Shown: positions 7,827-18,083 of the stretch, one piece after another
Layout: the number at the start of each line of letters is the position of its first letter
Numbering within the stretch: position 1 is the stretch's first letter
Source of the DNA: Sphingomonas natans
GTDB taxonomy: Bacteria > Pseudomonadota > Alphaproteobacteria > Sphingomonadales > Sphingomonadaceae
NCBI RefSeq assembly: GCF_030546695.1
Contig: NZ_JAUOTP010000003.1
Coordinates: forward strand, 372,001 to 436,000
Direction: 5' to 3'
DNA length: 64,000 nucleotides
Translations under genes and position numbers: made by a program
The notes under the pieces: model-generated
Seen by the model: the letters and a program-made list of their open reading frames with translations, nothing else
What the model was told of the DNA's origin: nothing
Database searches by the model: none

Positions 7827-8177
7827 ATGTTAGCAAACACAGCGCGGTCGGAATTGGAAAATATGCATCTTTGGAGAAACCGGGTGAGAATTATTTCCCA
7901 GCGCCACCTCCAATTGGTCGACCACGTCAGTTCGCACCGCCGTAGTGGTCTGCGTCATGATGCTGGTGTTGATCGCCAGGTTCGCGTTCCGTTTCTTTTT
8001 TCCAAAGAGGCCGAACCTCATCCGAAAGATCCGACGCGGCTCCGTGAGCTGGCGGCGTCGATCGCAGCGTTGACGTGGAACGAGACCGGCACAATCGACG
8101 ATCTGCAGACGCTGATGAACAGCCTTGTCGAGCTATTCAGGCAGAAATTGCAGCTAGAGGATTCCCTGGTGACCTGA
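7827..8177 (+). CDS. Hypothetical protein, uncertain
   Basis: 116 codons. The second half (about residues 58-116, HPKDPTRLRELAASIAALTW onward) has normal amino-acid composition and looks coding; the first half is His/Arg-rich, and another frame there encodes a hydrophobic stretch (MMLVLIARFAFRFFF). A frameshift near 8000 joining a membrane anchor to the soluble part is possible. No family recognised. Confidence 0.3.
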   Translation: MLANTARSELENMHLWRNRVRIISQRHLQLVDHVSSHRRSGLRHDAGVDRQVRVPFLFSKEAEPHPKDPTRLRELAASIAALTWNETGTIDDLQTLMNSLVELFRQKLQLEDSLVT

Positions 8178-8283
8178 CTTCAAGTCGTCATCTGCCGGTT
8201 AGAACCAAACCGTTGACGACATGATTGTAGCCAACCAGAAAGAATCGGGGCTCGTGGTAATGACGCACTTAAATGCGTTTCGA

Positions 8284-8502
8284 CTAGAAGCGGAGCGCCT
8301 CATGTTCCGCGATGATCGCGTCCAAGTTAGCAATCTTTTGCAGCCCTTCGGCGATCCGAGCGTCCCTAGAGCCCCTCCTGTGCGGATCGTCGCTGCGGCG
8401 AACGATCAGGACTCCTTCTGCAAGCAGCTTGATGCTGGTAAGGAGGGCTTGGCGCTCGTCGCGGCATCTAGCTATGAACTCCTCCTGGGGACTGCCTAAC
8501 AT
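8284..8502 (-). CDS. Small helical hypothetical protein
   Basis: 72 residues from the ATG at 8502, chosen because GGAGG stands four bases upstream; the frame is open further but without a ribosome site. The protein (MLGSPQEEFIARCRDERQ... to IIAEHEALRF) is charged and predicted helical, with a short coiled-coil-like C-terminus. I do not recognise a named family. Its neighbours are degraded, so it may be a surviving plasmid or island gene. Confidence 0.5.
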   Translation of the reverse strand: MLGSPQEEFIARCRDERQALLTSIKLLAEGVLIVRRSDDPHRRGSRDARIAEGLQKIANLDAIIAEHEALRF

Positions 8503-9614
8503 TCGACCTCCACACGCCTCGGCGGGAAACGAAATGTTACATGCGCGAATTAAGCTGACAATAATCTGCATTAGTTTAATCGGTGAGTTTGTTGGCCTTT
8601 CGGCAGATTGTCTCACCTTGCAGTTGGGCGCCCCGCTGTGCATTTAAAAGTGAAGATCAGGGCTTCGGGCTGAAGCCTCTTTGGAGCGACGACGCGAACT
8701 TCCGTCAATAAGGCTGGTCTTCCAGCACGGAAAGTTGCCAAGCAGAGACATACCGATGCTGAAGATGGTCGCTCATGCCCGCTCTAGGGGCCGCTTGGCC
8801 TGCTCCCGTTCTCGGGTGTATCGTCCCTACAGCACATTTGATTTGTCCAGCAGGGCTTCGTACATGTTCTCGTTTTCAACCGCGCCGGCCGCCTTATTCG
8901 TCGCGCGTCAGGCAGACTTGACCTCCCTCTTTATGATCTCTGGGTCGGGAAGTTCTTTGAGGACAATCTATAGAGATCAGCAGCACTGTGGAAGAATGGT
9001 TTGATCGGTATCGTCGACTCATCAGCGCGGAGATAGTAAAGTGCGAGTGCCGCACGCGGCTCATTGCGCGTGACAGCGTGCTCATCATCCGCTTCAGGAA
9101 AGGGAAGCGGTCTCATCGTCTCGGAGACGAGCTTAGATTAAAAAGTTTCGTATAGTGCAAAGCAACCGATCAGAAAGACGTCCTGCTAGAACACCGGTCC
9201 GACCCCGTTCGGCCACGACCGGCGCTGTCGACGAAGGCGTCGCGAATGTACAGAAGCGCGACGAAGGCAACGGCTGCCGCATCGAACACGCGCTGCCGTA
9301 TTCATTTATCACCGACCATTGGGCCCGAATACGGATGCTCTGATGCCCGCTGCTCGGCATCTCCGGAGGGTTTGCCCGAAGGAACTGGTAGCGAGCATAG
9401 CGATTAACTCTGACGCTGGTAGTCGCACCGCATCGAGCACATCGGTTCGCGTATATATATATATATATATATGCGTTCGTCTCATAGCCGAATGGATCGC
9501 CTTAGCAGTCGCCGGGTTTCCGCGGGTAGCTGATCTTCACAGCCCGCGCTTGCGCCGTCCTTTGGGGCTATAACGCTTGAGGAGCTATGCTTGTACTCAT
9601 CCCCTACAATAGGA
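8503..9614. other. Gene-poor stretch, degraded
   Basis: About 1.1 kb with lower GC than its surroundings. Short open frames exist on both strands but none has a ribosome site plus plausible composition, and none resembles a family known to me. It contains a (TA)10 tract (9452-9472). It is probably decayed accessory DNA. Confidence 0.4.
9452..9472. repeat. (TA)10 dinucleotide tract
   Basis: Ten consecutive TA units plus one T inside otherwise GC-rich DNA. Nothing nearby is clearly coding. It could melt easily or change length by slippage; no function is shown. Confidence 0.9.
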
Positions 9615-10361
9615 TCACTCCGTAATCTCGCGAAATTGCGCCTCGCCCGCGGTGGAGACTCTGTCCCATTCTGGGTCCACGGGTGTGCCCGGCTCGTAGC
9701 TGTGGCTCCAATTCCACCATTTGTAACGAGGGCTCTGGGGATAGCCTTCAGGCGAGTCCTCGCCCTGCTCCTGCCGTCCGAGCGCCGTCATATCGAGATA
9801 GGCCCATACGGTGCCGAGGGTCTCGTCGCCGCGAGCGTTGATGAAGTAGCTTCGATAGATGGCGTCGTACTGGCGAATAAACGCGTTGTGGCCATGCCAC
9901 TCATCGACGCCAAAATCCTTGTCAAATCCGTCGGTGATCGTGAACCAGGGGATCTGCTCCCATCCCATCCGGGTCTTCAGCCGAGCGATGTCGGGTTGCG
10001 GCGCGCGTGAGACATAGACGAGCGTCGTGTCGCGTGCGTTGAGATGGACGAGGTTCGACACCTGATCCGCTCCGAGCGAGCAGCCCATGCAGGCGTGATC
10101 CGGCCATCCATGCACGCCCGGTTCAAAGAAGGCGCGGTAGACGATGAGCTGGCGTCGCGCCAAGAATAGATCTGGAAGGTTCGCTGGGCCATCTGGACCT
10201 TCGAAGCAATACTCTTTCTCGACCTTCATCCAAGGCATGCGTCGCCGCTCAGCAGCCAACGCGTCGTGCTCGCGAAGATGCGCTTTTTCTTTGACGAGGA
10301 GGCTCTCGCGAGCGACGGTCCATTCCTCTGCTGAAACGATCGGCGGGGTCTGCATGAACAT
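9615..10361 (-). CDS. DUF899 family thioredoxin-fold protein
   Basis: 248 residues, the usual length of this family. Family hallmarks are visible: SAEEWTVARESLLVKEKA near the start, LPDLFLARRQLIVYRAFF, the Cys pair in HACMGCSLGADQV (about 90-102), TTLVYVSRAPQPDIARLK, and the C-terminal KWWNWSHSYE. DUF899 proteins have a thioredoxin-like fold and are often called dithiol-disulfide isomerase-like, but no activity is established. It stands alone between degraded regions; the gene itself looks intact. Confidence 0.88.
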   Translation of the reverse strand: MFMQTPPIVSAEEWTVARESLLVKEKAHLREHDALAAERRRMPWMKVEKEYCFEGPDGPANLPDLFLARRQLIVYRAFFEPGVHGWPDHACMGCSLGADQVSNLVHLNARDTTLVYVSRAPQPDIARLKTRMGWEQIPWFTITDGFDKDFGVDEWHGHNAFIRQYDAIYRSYFINARGDETLGTVWAYLDMTALGRQEQGEDSPEGYPQSPRYKWWNWSHSYEPGTPVDPEWDRVSTAGEAQFREITE

Positions 10362-10888
10362 GCACTCCTCTCGTGGTCGCTGCGCCTGGTCAGCCGCACC
10401 TGCACGGCGACGAGCCGGTTCGATGTCTCCGCTACCAGCCGAGGCGACGCTTCGGCCTTAATGCTTGGCCGGTCGGCACGTTCCACCATGGTATGGCCGA
10501 TGTGGCGTTGACCGTATCGGCGGCGTCGTGTCTGGTGACCTATGCTATCGCCAGTGGGCTGCGTAGGCGCCTCCGTGGACATCAGCCCGCGCGCCATCCC
10601 CTCCGACGAGCAAATCTCGATCCTCCACAAGCTTCCGTTTGGAAATTGATATCGTGCGTGTTGCTGCGGGCCTACCGCCACCTAGGTAGCGATACGCCTC
10701 GAACGATCCACAGATCGGACTGGGTGCGTCGCACCGGGATCGTCCACGTCGGTCTGGTCAACCCGCGAAAAAACGTCGCAAACCGCACGCTCGGGCCGAG
10801 CGGCGCGATCTCGTGACGAACAATCGGCACCGAAATCAGGTCGCCTGCGATCGCATCCTGTGATTGGATGATCGCTGCTCGGGCAGGA
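10362..10888. other. Intergenic or decayed, no gene supported
   Basis: 527 bases. The minus strand contains a stretch (about 10690-10850) reading HEIAPLGPSVRFATFFRGL and more, with protein-like composition, which may be the end of an unrecognised broken gene. No start codon with ribosome site or complete domain is seen. Confidence 0.35.
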
Positions 10889-11104
10889 TCAGTCCGCCAT
10901 CGCCCGTCGCGCATTGGCAGCGATGGCGTTGGTGAAAATATCGGCGAGCTCGTCCGGCAGATCGTGGCCCATGCCGTGAACCGTCAGCAGCCACGCCTTA
11001 GGAATCTGTGCCGCAATGTCCTGACCGCCCGCCAGCTTGACCAGCGGATCGTCCGCGCCGTGGATCACGAGCGTCGGCACGTCGAGCTGTCGGAGGGCTG
11101 CCCG
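10889..11104 (-). pseudogene. Alpha/beta-hydrolase C-terminal fragment
   Basis: About 70 codons reading ALRQLDVPTLVIHGADDPLV ... TVHGMGHDLPDELADIF and a natural stop. This is the last third of an alpha/beta-hydrolase, with the acid (GADDPLV) and the histidine (GMGHDLP) of the triad. The nucleophile region is missing. Upstream, without changing frame, the sequence becomes the tail of a ferredoxin reductase, so this is a chimeric junction and not an independent gene. Confidence 0.75.
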
Positions 11105-12175
11105 GTCGGCGGGATCTCCGCGCTGAACGACCTGATCATAGCCGATCGAGAGTCCTACAGTCTGCAGGCGCAGATCCTATTGATTTGACCAGAACCAAGG
11201 CACGGCTTCGTAGAGGGCTTCTCCGCCGGTGATATTTTTCGCAACAATCGTTGCGTAATCATTGGCGTTCTGGACGGACTCCACGCGGATCATGGCCCCC
11301 TCGGCGAAGCCATTGCTGTGGAGTGCGCAGTCGCCAATCGCAAAGATATCCGGCAGGCTCGTCCGACACTGGGCGTCTACTGCCACGCCGTTATCCCCTT
11401 TCGCACCCGCCGCGATGAGTGGTTCCACCGCCGGCACGATGCCAATCCCGACGATCACCATTTGGCAGGTGAGCAATTCGCCGTCATGCAGTCGGACACC
11501 TAATATCCGGCCGTCCGCCCCTTCAATGCATTCGACTCTCGCGCAAAGCCGCACGTCGACACCGTGGTTGCGATGCTCCGCCTCATAGAACCGCGACAAT
11601 TCTTCGCCCGCTACGCGCGCAAGAATGCGATCCAGCGCCTCCAATAGCATAACCTGCTTGCCGAACTTGGCGAGTACCGCCGCCGCCTCCAACCCGATAT
11701 AGCCGCCGCCAATAACGACAGCGTGTGTCATGCCGTCGAGCTCGTCCAACATGCGGTCTGCATCCGCACGGGTACGAACAGTATGAACACCGACCAGATC
11801 GAGACCCGAGCAGACCAACTTTCTCGGGGCTCCCCCAGCCGCCCAAATCAGCCGTCCATATCCGATCGTGCCGCCATCGTCCGTCTTTACTTGATGTGCG
11901 ACCGAATCGACGGAATAAACACGACGGCTGAGAAGCATTACAATGCTGCGCTCATCCCAGAATGCGGGCTTGCGGATGAGAATTCGCTCGAACGTTTTAT
12001 CCCCGGCAAGATATTATTTCGACAGTGGCGGCCGTTCGTACGGCAGCTCGGGCTCTTCGCCGTTTATTGCTATTGTGCCCCCAAACTTGTTGTGGCGCAG
12101 CGCGATCGCCACCTGCGCACCCCCGTAGCCGGCACCGACGATTACGACGTCATAGAACGCGAGGGAGTTTTCCAT
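11105..12175 (-). pseudogene. Ferredoxin reductase (FAD/NAD-dependent) with two in-frame stops
   Basis: From the ATG at 12175 the frame encodes a rhodocoxin/putidaredoxin-reductase type protein closely similar to the intact copy at 21975-23210: [17 protein letters not shown] at the FAD site, [15 protein letters not shown] at the NAD site, DIFAIGDC near the end. A TAA at 12014-12016 replaces the Asp of [10 protein letters not shown] and a TAG at 11177-11179 replaces the Tyr of WSNQYDLRL. The frame is otherwise unbroken, which suggests recent decay. After LSIGYDQVVQRGDPA (about 11105) it runs into a hydrolase fragment, so the true C-terminus (about 50 residues) is lost. Confidence 0.85.
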
Positions 12176-12546
12176 AGGCTTGTATTTGCCCCGGCTCGCG
12201 GTATCGCGTCCACTGAAAAGGCGAAATTCTGATCGTGGATCGCCCCCACGGATTGGTGTATCGGCTGTGCCGCGCGGGCGCGAGGATCTACGCCAGGGGC
12301 GTAGGAAAGGCGTCGCGCGTTTCAAAAAAAATCGCTCGACAAAAAAGCCCAGGCGAGCGCATCGACAGACATGGCCAATATCCAAATGCGACGAGGCGCC
12401 TTTCAGCGCCTAATTGTTTAAATTGGGACCAAGTGCGGCTGCCAAACGAATGGTGTAAGAATGCGCTAGCTACCATCGTCAGCTGCCAGGCACCTCCCAA
12501 AGACTAGAATCGACTGATCGACTCCCGCGTGGCACTGCGGCGCAAA
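12176..12546. other. Intergenic, nothing recognised
   Basis: About 370 bases between the ferredoxin-reductase pseudogene and the SDR gene. Open frames here are short and basic. It should contain the old promoter of the pseudogene; no clear elements are seen. Confidence 0.35.
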
Positions 12547-13311
12547 CTATCGAGCCGGCATTCGAAGAGCCCCATCTAGCCTTATCGTCTCGCCGTTCAG
12601 CATTGGGTTCGCAATAATTGCTTCAATTAACTGAGCGAATTCCTCGGGCCTGCCAAGCCGGCTGGGATGTGGAACTTGGCCCCCTAAAGAGTCCTGCGCG
12701 GGCTGCGGCAGCCCACGCAGCATTGGCGTGAGAAAGATGCCTGGCGCGATGGTCACCACCCGGATCCTATGCGGCGCAAGATCCCTAGCAATCGGAAGTG
12801 TCATGCCGACGACGCCGCTTTTGGACGCAGCATAGGCCGCCTGCCCCACCTGGCCATCATACGCAGCGATCGAAGCAGTGTTCACGACAATGCCGCGTTC
12901 TTCACCAATCGGGTCGGCGGAGCAGAGCCGGGCGGCAAACTGCGCAGTCACATTGAACGTGCCTATTAGATTGATTTCAACCGTTTGGCGAAACGCTTCC
13001 AGCCCGTGCGGGACATTATTTTTTCCCACGGTTTTGATTGCGGGTGCTACGCCCGCGCAATTCACCAAAATCCGGGCCACGCCGTGAGCCTTCTCGGCGA
13101 TATCGAGCGCGCGGGTGACGCTTTGTTCGTCGGCAACGTTCGCCAGAGCGAAAACGCCACCGATCGCTGCGGCATGCGCGCTGCCTGTTTCTTGGTTGAG
13201 ATCAATTATCGTCACCTTCGCACCACGTGCCGCAAGCATCGCCGCGGCCGCGGCACCCAAGCCGGAGGAACCGCCAGAAACGATCGCGGAAAGAGTCGCA
13301 TCAAGGATCAT
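12547..13311 (-). CDS. Short-chain dehydrogenase, 3-hydroxyacyl-CoA dehydrogenase type 2-like
   Basis: 254 residues from the ATG at 13311; a start six codons upstream (13329) is also possible. NAD-binding motif SGGSSGLGAA (about 12-21), DLN after the second strand, NCAGVAPA, and the catalytic Ser-Tyr-Lys in NTASIAAYDG...YAASKSG. The arrangement and the ending MLNGETIRLDGALRM match HSD10/FabG2-like enzymes that oxidise 3-hydroxyacyl-CoA. It shares direction with the CoA lyase upstream (115-base gap) and probably works in the same CoA-ester pathway. Confidence 0.85.
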   Translation of the reverse strand: MILDATLSAIVSGGSSGLGAAAAAMLAARGAKVTIIDLNQETGSAHAAAIGGVFALANVADEQSVTRALDIAEKAHGVARILVNCAGVAPAIKTVGKNNVPHGLEAFRQTVEINLIGTFNVTAQFAARLCSADPIGEERGIVVNTASIAAYDGQVGQAAYAASKSGVVGMTLPIARDLAPHRIRVVTIAPGIFLTPMLRGLPQPAQDSLGGQVPHPSRLGRPEEFAQLIEAIIANPMLNGETIRLDGALRMPAR

Positions 13312-13425
13312 TTCAGGCGTTCGCTCCATCGGGCCGAGCAGGCATGCTAAGCGGCAGCGGTATTTCTGACGCAAGCGGATAATCCGTCAACCTTGCGCGT
13401 CATTGGACTTTCACCCTCGATCTGA

Positions 13426-14340
13426 TCAAGAACGCGACACCCGGTCGGTGGACTGCGCTGCATTGGCGTCGGAGAGGATCTTCCGCGCCCGCGCCAGATG
13501 AGGTCGGTCGACCATTCGTCCTAAATAGGCGATCGCGCCGACACCCGGATTAGCGGCAAAGACATCGACAATCGCCCGGGCTTCGGCGATCTCCGGTTCG
13601 GTAGGCGTAAAAGCCGCGTTGATCACTTCAATCTGCGTTGGGTGAATGGCGAGCATGCCGCTGTAACCGGCGCGCCGCACCTGCTCTGTGCGCAGCTTCA
13701 GGGCATCAAGATCACGGAAATCACTGTGGATCGTTTCGATCGCTGGAACGCTCGCCGTCGCGGCGCCAAGCAGGCACATGCTGCGGGCAAGTTCGTAGAC
13801 GAAACCGTAACTGCCGTCGGGATTGAGGTTTGACATCGCGCCAATGGAATCCGCCAAATCTTCTGCCCCCCAGGTCAGCGCCGCGACCCGTGGAGCACCC
13901 TCATAACTCCCAGTGTGAAACATTGCTTTGGCCGTCTCCGTGATAAGGGCGATCACCGGCGTCGATCCGGCCACAATGCCATGCGCCGCCTCAAACGCAG
14001 ACAAATAATGGTCGAGCTGTTCAACGTCCTGCCGTCCGTTCACTTTGGGAAGCATAATCCCTCCCGGGTGAAAGGGCATGATCGCCGCGAGATCGGTCAG
14101 CGCATGGGAGCCATCGAGTGGATTGATGCGCACCCAAAGCCGCGTGCGCTGCGCCGGGTTGGCGTTAAGCAGCTCCGGCACAAGCTGCCGGGCGAGCGGC
14201 TTGTTTGCGCAGACGACCGAATCTTCGAGATCGAGCAGGATTATATCCGCCTGGCTGGCGATCGCGTTGGTCATTTTGCGCGAGCTATCCCCCGGCGCGA
14301 ACAACCAGGAGCGCATCTTGAGGGTCAGCGGTTCGGGCAT
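13426..14340 (-). CDS. HpcH/HpaI-type CoA ester lyase (citrate lyase beta-like)
   Basis: 304 residues from the ATG at 14340. Motifs: LFAPGDSSRKMTNA (phosphate/CoA binding), DIILLDLEDSV, RINPLD, GIMLPKV, the metal-binding Glu in LITETA and the Asp in WGAEDLADSIGA. This matches malyl-CoA/citramalyl-CoA/methylmalyl-CoA lyases, which cleave a beta-hydroxyacyl-CoA to acetyl- or propionyl-CoA plus a keto acid. The exact substrate is not clear. Immediately upstream the sequence changes to the sulfate operon in the opposite orientation, so part of this cluster may have been lost or moved. Confidence 0.85.
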   Translation of the reverse strand: MPEPLTLKMRSWLFAPGDSSRKMTNAIASQADIILLDLEDSVVCANKPLARQLVPELLNANPAQRTRLWVRINPLDGSHALTDLAAIMPFHPGGIMLPKVNGRQDVEQLDHYLSAFEAAHGIVAGSTPVIALITETAKAMFHTGSYEGAPRVAALTWGAEDLADSIGAMSNLNPDGSYGFVYELARSMCLLGAATASVPAIETIHSDFRDLDALKLRTEQVRRAGYSGMLAIHPTQIEVINAAFTPTEPEIAEARAIVDVFAANPGVGAIAYLGRMVDRPHLARARKILSDANAAQSTDRVSRS

Positions 14341-14485
14341 CGGCAACCATCTTCCCATAGCGGCGCGGCCAATGAGTCTCCGCGCCTGAGTCCGTTGCGG
14401 GATAGCAGAGCAATCCTGGCTCCAAAAATGCCTTGATTGCCGCGGCATCGCGGTGCCGCGTAAGCGGACCGTGGAGATCCAATAT

Positions 14486-15391
14486 ATGGCCAAGACACTG
14501 ACCCACCTGGAACGCCTCGAAGCCGAGGCGATCCACATCATGCGCGAGGTAGCCGCCGAGGCGAACCGGCCGGTGATGCTCTATTCGGTCGGTAAGGATT
14601 CGGCGGTGATGCTGCATCTCGCGCGCAAGGCCTTCTATCCCTCGCCGCCGCCCTTCCCGTTGCTGCATGTCGATACGACCTGGAAATTCCAGGAAATGTA
14701 CAAATTGCGCGAGCGGGCGGCGCGCGATGCCGGCATGGAACTGCTCATCTACCAGAATCCGGAAGCGATCGCGCGCGGCATCAACCCGTTCGATCACGGC
14801 GCGCTCCACACCGATATGTGGAAGACCGAGGGGCTGAAGCAGGCGCTCGACAAATATGGCTTCGACGCGGCGTTCGGCGGCGCGCGGCGCGACGAGGAAA
14901 AGAGCCGCGCCAAGGAACGGATCTTCTCGTTCCGGACCGCCACGCACGGCTGGGATCCCAAGAACCAGCGTCCCGAACTGTGGAATCTCTACAATGCGCG
15001 CAAAAAGAAGGGCGAGAGCATCCGCGTCTTCCCGATCAGCAACTGGACCGAGTTGGACGTCTGGCAATATATCCAGCTCAACGACGTGCCGATCGTGCCA
15101 CTCTATTTCGCGGGCAAGCGCGCGACCGTGGAGCGGGACGGCATGCTGCTGATGGTGGACGACGATCGCTTCCCGCTGAAGCCCGGCGAAGTGCCGGTCG
15201 AACGCTCGATCCGCTTCCGCACGCTCGGTTGCTATCCGTTGACGGGCGCGGTCGAGAGCACCGCCTCCACCTTGTCCGAGATCATCCAGGAAACGCTGCT
15301 GACGACCACGAGCGAGCGGCAGGGCCGCGCGATCGACAAGGATGCCGGCGGCGCGGGCATGGAAAAGAAGAAGCAGGAAGGGTATTTCTGA
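14486..15391 (+). CDS. cysD: Sulfate adenylyltransferase subunit 2 (CysD)
   Basis: 301 residues from the ATG at 14486 (GGAG eight to ten bases upstream; the frame stays open to 14453). CysD forms adenosine 5'-phosphosulfate from ATP and sulfate with the GTPase CysN. The PP-loop SVGKDSAVM (34-42), [22 protein letters not shown] and [11 protein letters not shown] are all present, as in every CysD. The stop overlaps the cysNC start (TGATG). The gene starts close to the HpcH-type lyase gene that runs the other way, leaving 145 bases for two promoters. Confidence 0.97.
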   Translation: MAKTLTHLERLEAEAIHIMREVAAEANRPVMLYSVGKDSAVMLHLARKAFYPSPPPFPLLHVDTTWKFQEMYKLRERAARDAGMELLIYQNPEAIARGINPFDHGALHTDMWKTEGLKQALDKYGFDAAFGGARRDEEKSRAKERIFSFRTATHGWDPKNQRPELWNLYNARKKKGESIRVFPISNWTELDVWQYIQLNDVPIVPLYFAGKRATVERDGMLLMVDDDRFPLKPGEVPVERSIRFRTLGCYPLTGAVESTASTLSEIIQETLLTTTSERQGRAIDKDAGGAGMEKKKQEGYF

Positions 15392-17313
15392 TGAGCGGGA
15401 TCGCCACGCAGGAGAGCGTCTATCAGACCGAGGCGCTGATCGCCGAGGATATCGATGCCTATCTGGATCAGCATCAGCACAAGACCATGCTGCGCTTCAT
15501 CACCTGCGGATCGGTGGATGACGGCAAGTCGACGCTGATCGGCCGCCTACTGTACGATTCCAGGATGATCTTCGAGGATCAGCTCGCCGCGCTGGAGGCG
15601 GACAGCAAGCGCGTCGGCACGCAGGGCCAGGAGATCGATTTCGCGCTCCTGGTGGATGGCCTCGCCGCCGAGCGTGAACAGGGCATCACGATCGACGTCG
15701 CCTATCGCTTCTTCTCCACCGAGAAACGCAAGTTCATCGTCGCCGACACGCCCGGCCACGAACAATATACGCGCAATATGGTGACCGGCGCCTCGACCGC
15801 CGATCTCGCCGTGATCCTGATCGATGCACGCAAGGGCGTCCTCACCCAGACGCGCCGCCATTCCTATCTGGCGCATCTGATCGGCATCAAGAATCTCGTG
15901 CTGGCGATCAACAAGATGGATCTGATCAGCTACGATCAGGCGCGCTACGAGGCGATCCTCGCCGACTATACGGCCTTCGCCACCAGCATCGGCATCACCG
16001 CGTTCACGCCGATGCCGATCTCGGGCTTCAAGGGCGACAATATCTCGTTCCCGTCGGAAAACATGGCCTGGTATTCCGGCCCGACGCTGATGGAGCATCT
16101 GGAGACCGTCGAGGTCGGCGTCGATGAGGATCAGGCCAGGCCGTTCCGCATGGCGGTGCAGTGGGTCAACCGTCCCAATCTCGATTTCCGCGGCTTCTCC
16201 GGCCAGATCGCGACCGGCACCGTCAAGCCCGGCGATCCGATCCGCGTGCTTCCCGGCGGCAAGACCTCGACGGTCAGCCGGATCACGACGCTCGCCGGCG
16301 ATCTCGACGAAGCGGTTGCGGGCCAGTCGATCACGCTCTCGCTCGCCGACGAGATCGATTGTTCGCGCGGCAACGTGATTTCGGCCGCCGATGCCCCGCC
16401 CGAGACCGCCGATCAGTTTGAATCGACTCTCGTCTGGATGGATGATGAGCCGCTCGTCGTCGGCCGGGCTTATTGGCTGAAGCTCGGCACGCAGATGGTG
16501 TCGGCGACGATCCGCGAGCCCAAATTCCAGGTCAACGTCAACACGATGGAGCATCTTGCCGCCAAGACGCTGGAGCTGAATGCGATCGGCGTGGCGGAGC
16601 TCAGTACCGATCGCGCGATCGTGTTCGAACCCTATACGCAGAACCGCACGCTCGGCGGGTTCGTCCTGATCGACAAGATCAGCAACGCGACGGTCGCGGC
16701 GGGCTTGCTGCACTTCAGCCTGCGGCGCGCGCAGAACGTGCATTGGCAGGCGACCGATATCGGACGCGATGCGCATGCCGATCTCAAGAACCAGAAGCCG
16801 CGCGTCCTGTGGTTCACCGGCCTCTCCGGATCGGGCAAATCGACCATCGCCAACGAGGTCGAGAAAACGCTCAATCTGATGAACCGCCACACTTTCCTGC
16901 TCGATGGCGACAATGTCCGTCACGGACTCAACAAGGATCTGGGCTTCACCGAGGCGGACCGGATCGAAAATATCCGCCGGGTCGGCGAAGTGGCCAAGCT
17001 GATGGCGGATGCGGGGCTTATCGTGCTCACCGCCTTCATCTCGCCATTCCGCGCCGAACGCGACATGATCCGCGCGATGCTGCCGGAGGGTGAATTCATC
17101 GAGATCTTCGTCGACACGCCGCTCGACGTCGCCGAGGCGCGCGACGTGAAGGGGCTCTACAAAAAGGCGCGCGCCGGCGAGCTCAAAAATTTCACCGGGA
17201 TCGACAGCCCCTATGAGGCGCCCAACCACGCCGAGATCCGCGTCAACACCGTCGATATGACTCCAGCCGAGGCAGCCGAATATATCGTCCGCCAGATCAT
17301 GCCGCTCAAATGA
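15391..17313 (+). CDS. cysNC: Bifunctional sulfate adenylyltransferase subunit 1 / APS kinase (CysNC)
   Basis: 640 residues. The N-terminal part is CysN, a translation-factor-like GTPase that drives ATP sulfurylase: G1 GSVDDGKST (40-48), G3 [10 protein letters not shown] (119-128), G4 NKMD (174-177), followed by two beta-barrel domains. The C-terminal part from about residue 465 is APS kinase CysC with P-loop GLSGSGKST (477-485) and [11 protein letters not shown]. The fusion makes PAPS from sulfate in two steps and is common in alphaproteobacteria. The stop overlaps cysQ by four bases (ATGA). Confidence 0.97.
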   Translation: MSGIATQESVYQTEALIAEDIDAYLDQHQHKTMLRFITCGSVDDGKSTLIGRLLYDSRMIFEDQLAALEADSKRVGTQGQEIDFALLVDGLAAEREQGITIDVAYRFFSTEKRKFIVADTPGHEQYTRNMVTGASTADLAVILIDARKGVLTQTRRHSYLAHLIGIKNLVLAINKMDLISYDQARYEAILADYTAFATSIGITAFTPMPISGFKGDNISFPSENMAWYSGPTLMEHLETVEVGVDEDQARPFRMAVQWVNRPNLDFRGFSGQIATGTVKPGDPIRVLPGGKTSTVSRITTLAGDLDEAVAGQSITLSLADEIDCSRGNVISAADAPPETADQFESTLVWMDDEPLVVGRAYWLKLGTQMVSATIREPKFQVNVNTMEHLAAKTLELNAIGVAELSTDRAIVFEPYTQNRTLGGFVLIDKISNATVAAGLLHFSLRRAQNVHWQATDIGRDAHADLKNQKPRVLWFTGLSGSGKSTIANEVEKTLNLMNRHTFLLDGDNVRHGLNKDLGFTEADRIENIRRVGEVAKLMADAGLIVLTAFISPFRAERDMIRAMLPEGEFIEIFVDTPLDVAEARDVKGLYKKARAGELKNFTGIDSPYEAPNHAEIRVNTVDMTPAEAAEYIVRQIMPLK

Positions 17314-18059
17314 GGATCCTGACGGACGTCGACCTCGCCGCGCACCTTGCCGAAACCGCGGGCAAGCTGCTGCTCGCCGTGCGCAAGGCAGGGGTGTTTT
17401 CGGACAGGGCGCTCGGCAAGGCGGGCGACCAGACCGCGAACCAGTTCCTCGTCCACGCGCTCCGCGAACAGAGGCCCGAGGACGGCCTGCTGTCCGAGGA
17501 GATGAAGTGCGACGGATCGCGCCTCGGCCGATCGCGCGTGTGGATCATCGATCCGGTCGACGGCACGCGCGAATATGGCGAGGGTCGGCCCGACTGGGCG
17601 GTGCATGTCGGGCTGGCGATCGACGGCGTGGCGACGATCGGCGCGGTCGCGCTACCGGGCTTGGGCGTGACGCTGACCTCCGCCGCACCGCAGGCACTCC
17701 CCCCCGCTCACTCGCCGCCGCGCATGCTGGTCAGCCGCACGCGGCCGGCCAAGGAAGCGGTCGCGGTGGCCAAGGCATTGGGCGGCGAACTCGTCGCGAT
17801 GGGATCGGCGGGCGCCAAGGCAATGGCGGTCGTGCGCGGCGAAGCGGAAATCTACCTCCACACGGGCGGGCAATATGAGTGGGACAGTTGCGCACCGGTC
17901 GCGGTCGCCCGCGCCGCCGGGCTCCATGTCAGCCGCGTCGACGGATCGCCGCTCGTCTATAATGCCGAGGACACCTATCTGCCAGACCTGCTGATCTGTC
18001 GACGCGAGCTAGCGGACGAGGTGCTAAAGCTGGCCTCTAATCTGCCGACGATGAGTTGA
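17310..18059 (+). CDS. cysQ: 3'(2'),5'-bisphosphate nucleotidase (CysQ)
   Basis: 249 residues, inositol-monophosphatase fold. Metal ligands are visible in LLSEE (60-64) and in [11 protein letters not shown] (80-90), and in [15 protein letters not shown] near the C-terminus. CysQ removes 3'-phosphoadenosine 5'-phosphate left over from sulfate assimilation. It is the third gene of the cysD-cysNC-cysQ operon and is translationally coupled to cysNC. Its 3' end lies 24 bases from the convergent integrase gene. Confidence 0.92.
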   Translation: MRILTDVDLAAHLAETAGKLLLAVRKAGVFSDRALGKAGDQTANQFLVHALREQRPEDGLLSEEMKCDGSRLGRSRVWIIDPVDGTREYGEGRPDWAVHVGLAIDGVATIGAVALPGLGVTLTSAAPQALPPAHSPPRMLVSRTRPAKEAVAVAKALGGELVAMGSAGAKAMAVVRGEAEIYLHTGGQYEWDSCAPVAVARAAGLHVSRVDGSPLVYNAEDTYLPDLLICRRELADEVLKLASNLPTMS

Positions 18060-18083
18060 TCCCGTCGATGCGGGCTAAGTCCG

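Noticed and set aside
11105-12175. Stop-codon readthrough or recoding in the ferredoxin reductase
   Set aside because: Two different stop codons replace ordinary Asp and Tyr, the C-terminus is also lost, and no recoding signal is seen. Decay is simpler.
14285-14486. Separate gene in the minus-strand frame above the CoA lyase
   Set aside because: A stretch ([16 protein letters not shown] and on) is protein-like, but it overlaps the lyase start and has no beginning; I kept it only as a hint of a truncated neighbour.
15547-17229. Long minus-strand open frame opposite cysNC
   Set aside because: Antisense shadow of a gene with all CysN and CysC motifs; no ribosome site and an unnatural composition.
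18061-18074. Terminator hairpin after cysQ
   Set aside because: CCCG and CGGG can form only a 4-bp stem and no T tract follows; too weak to call.
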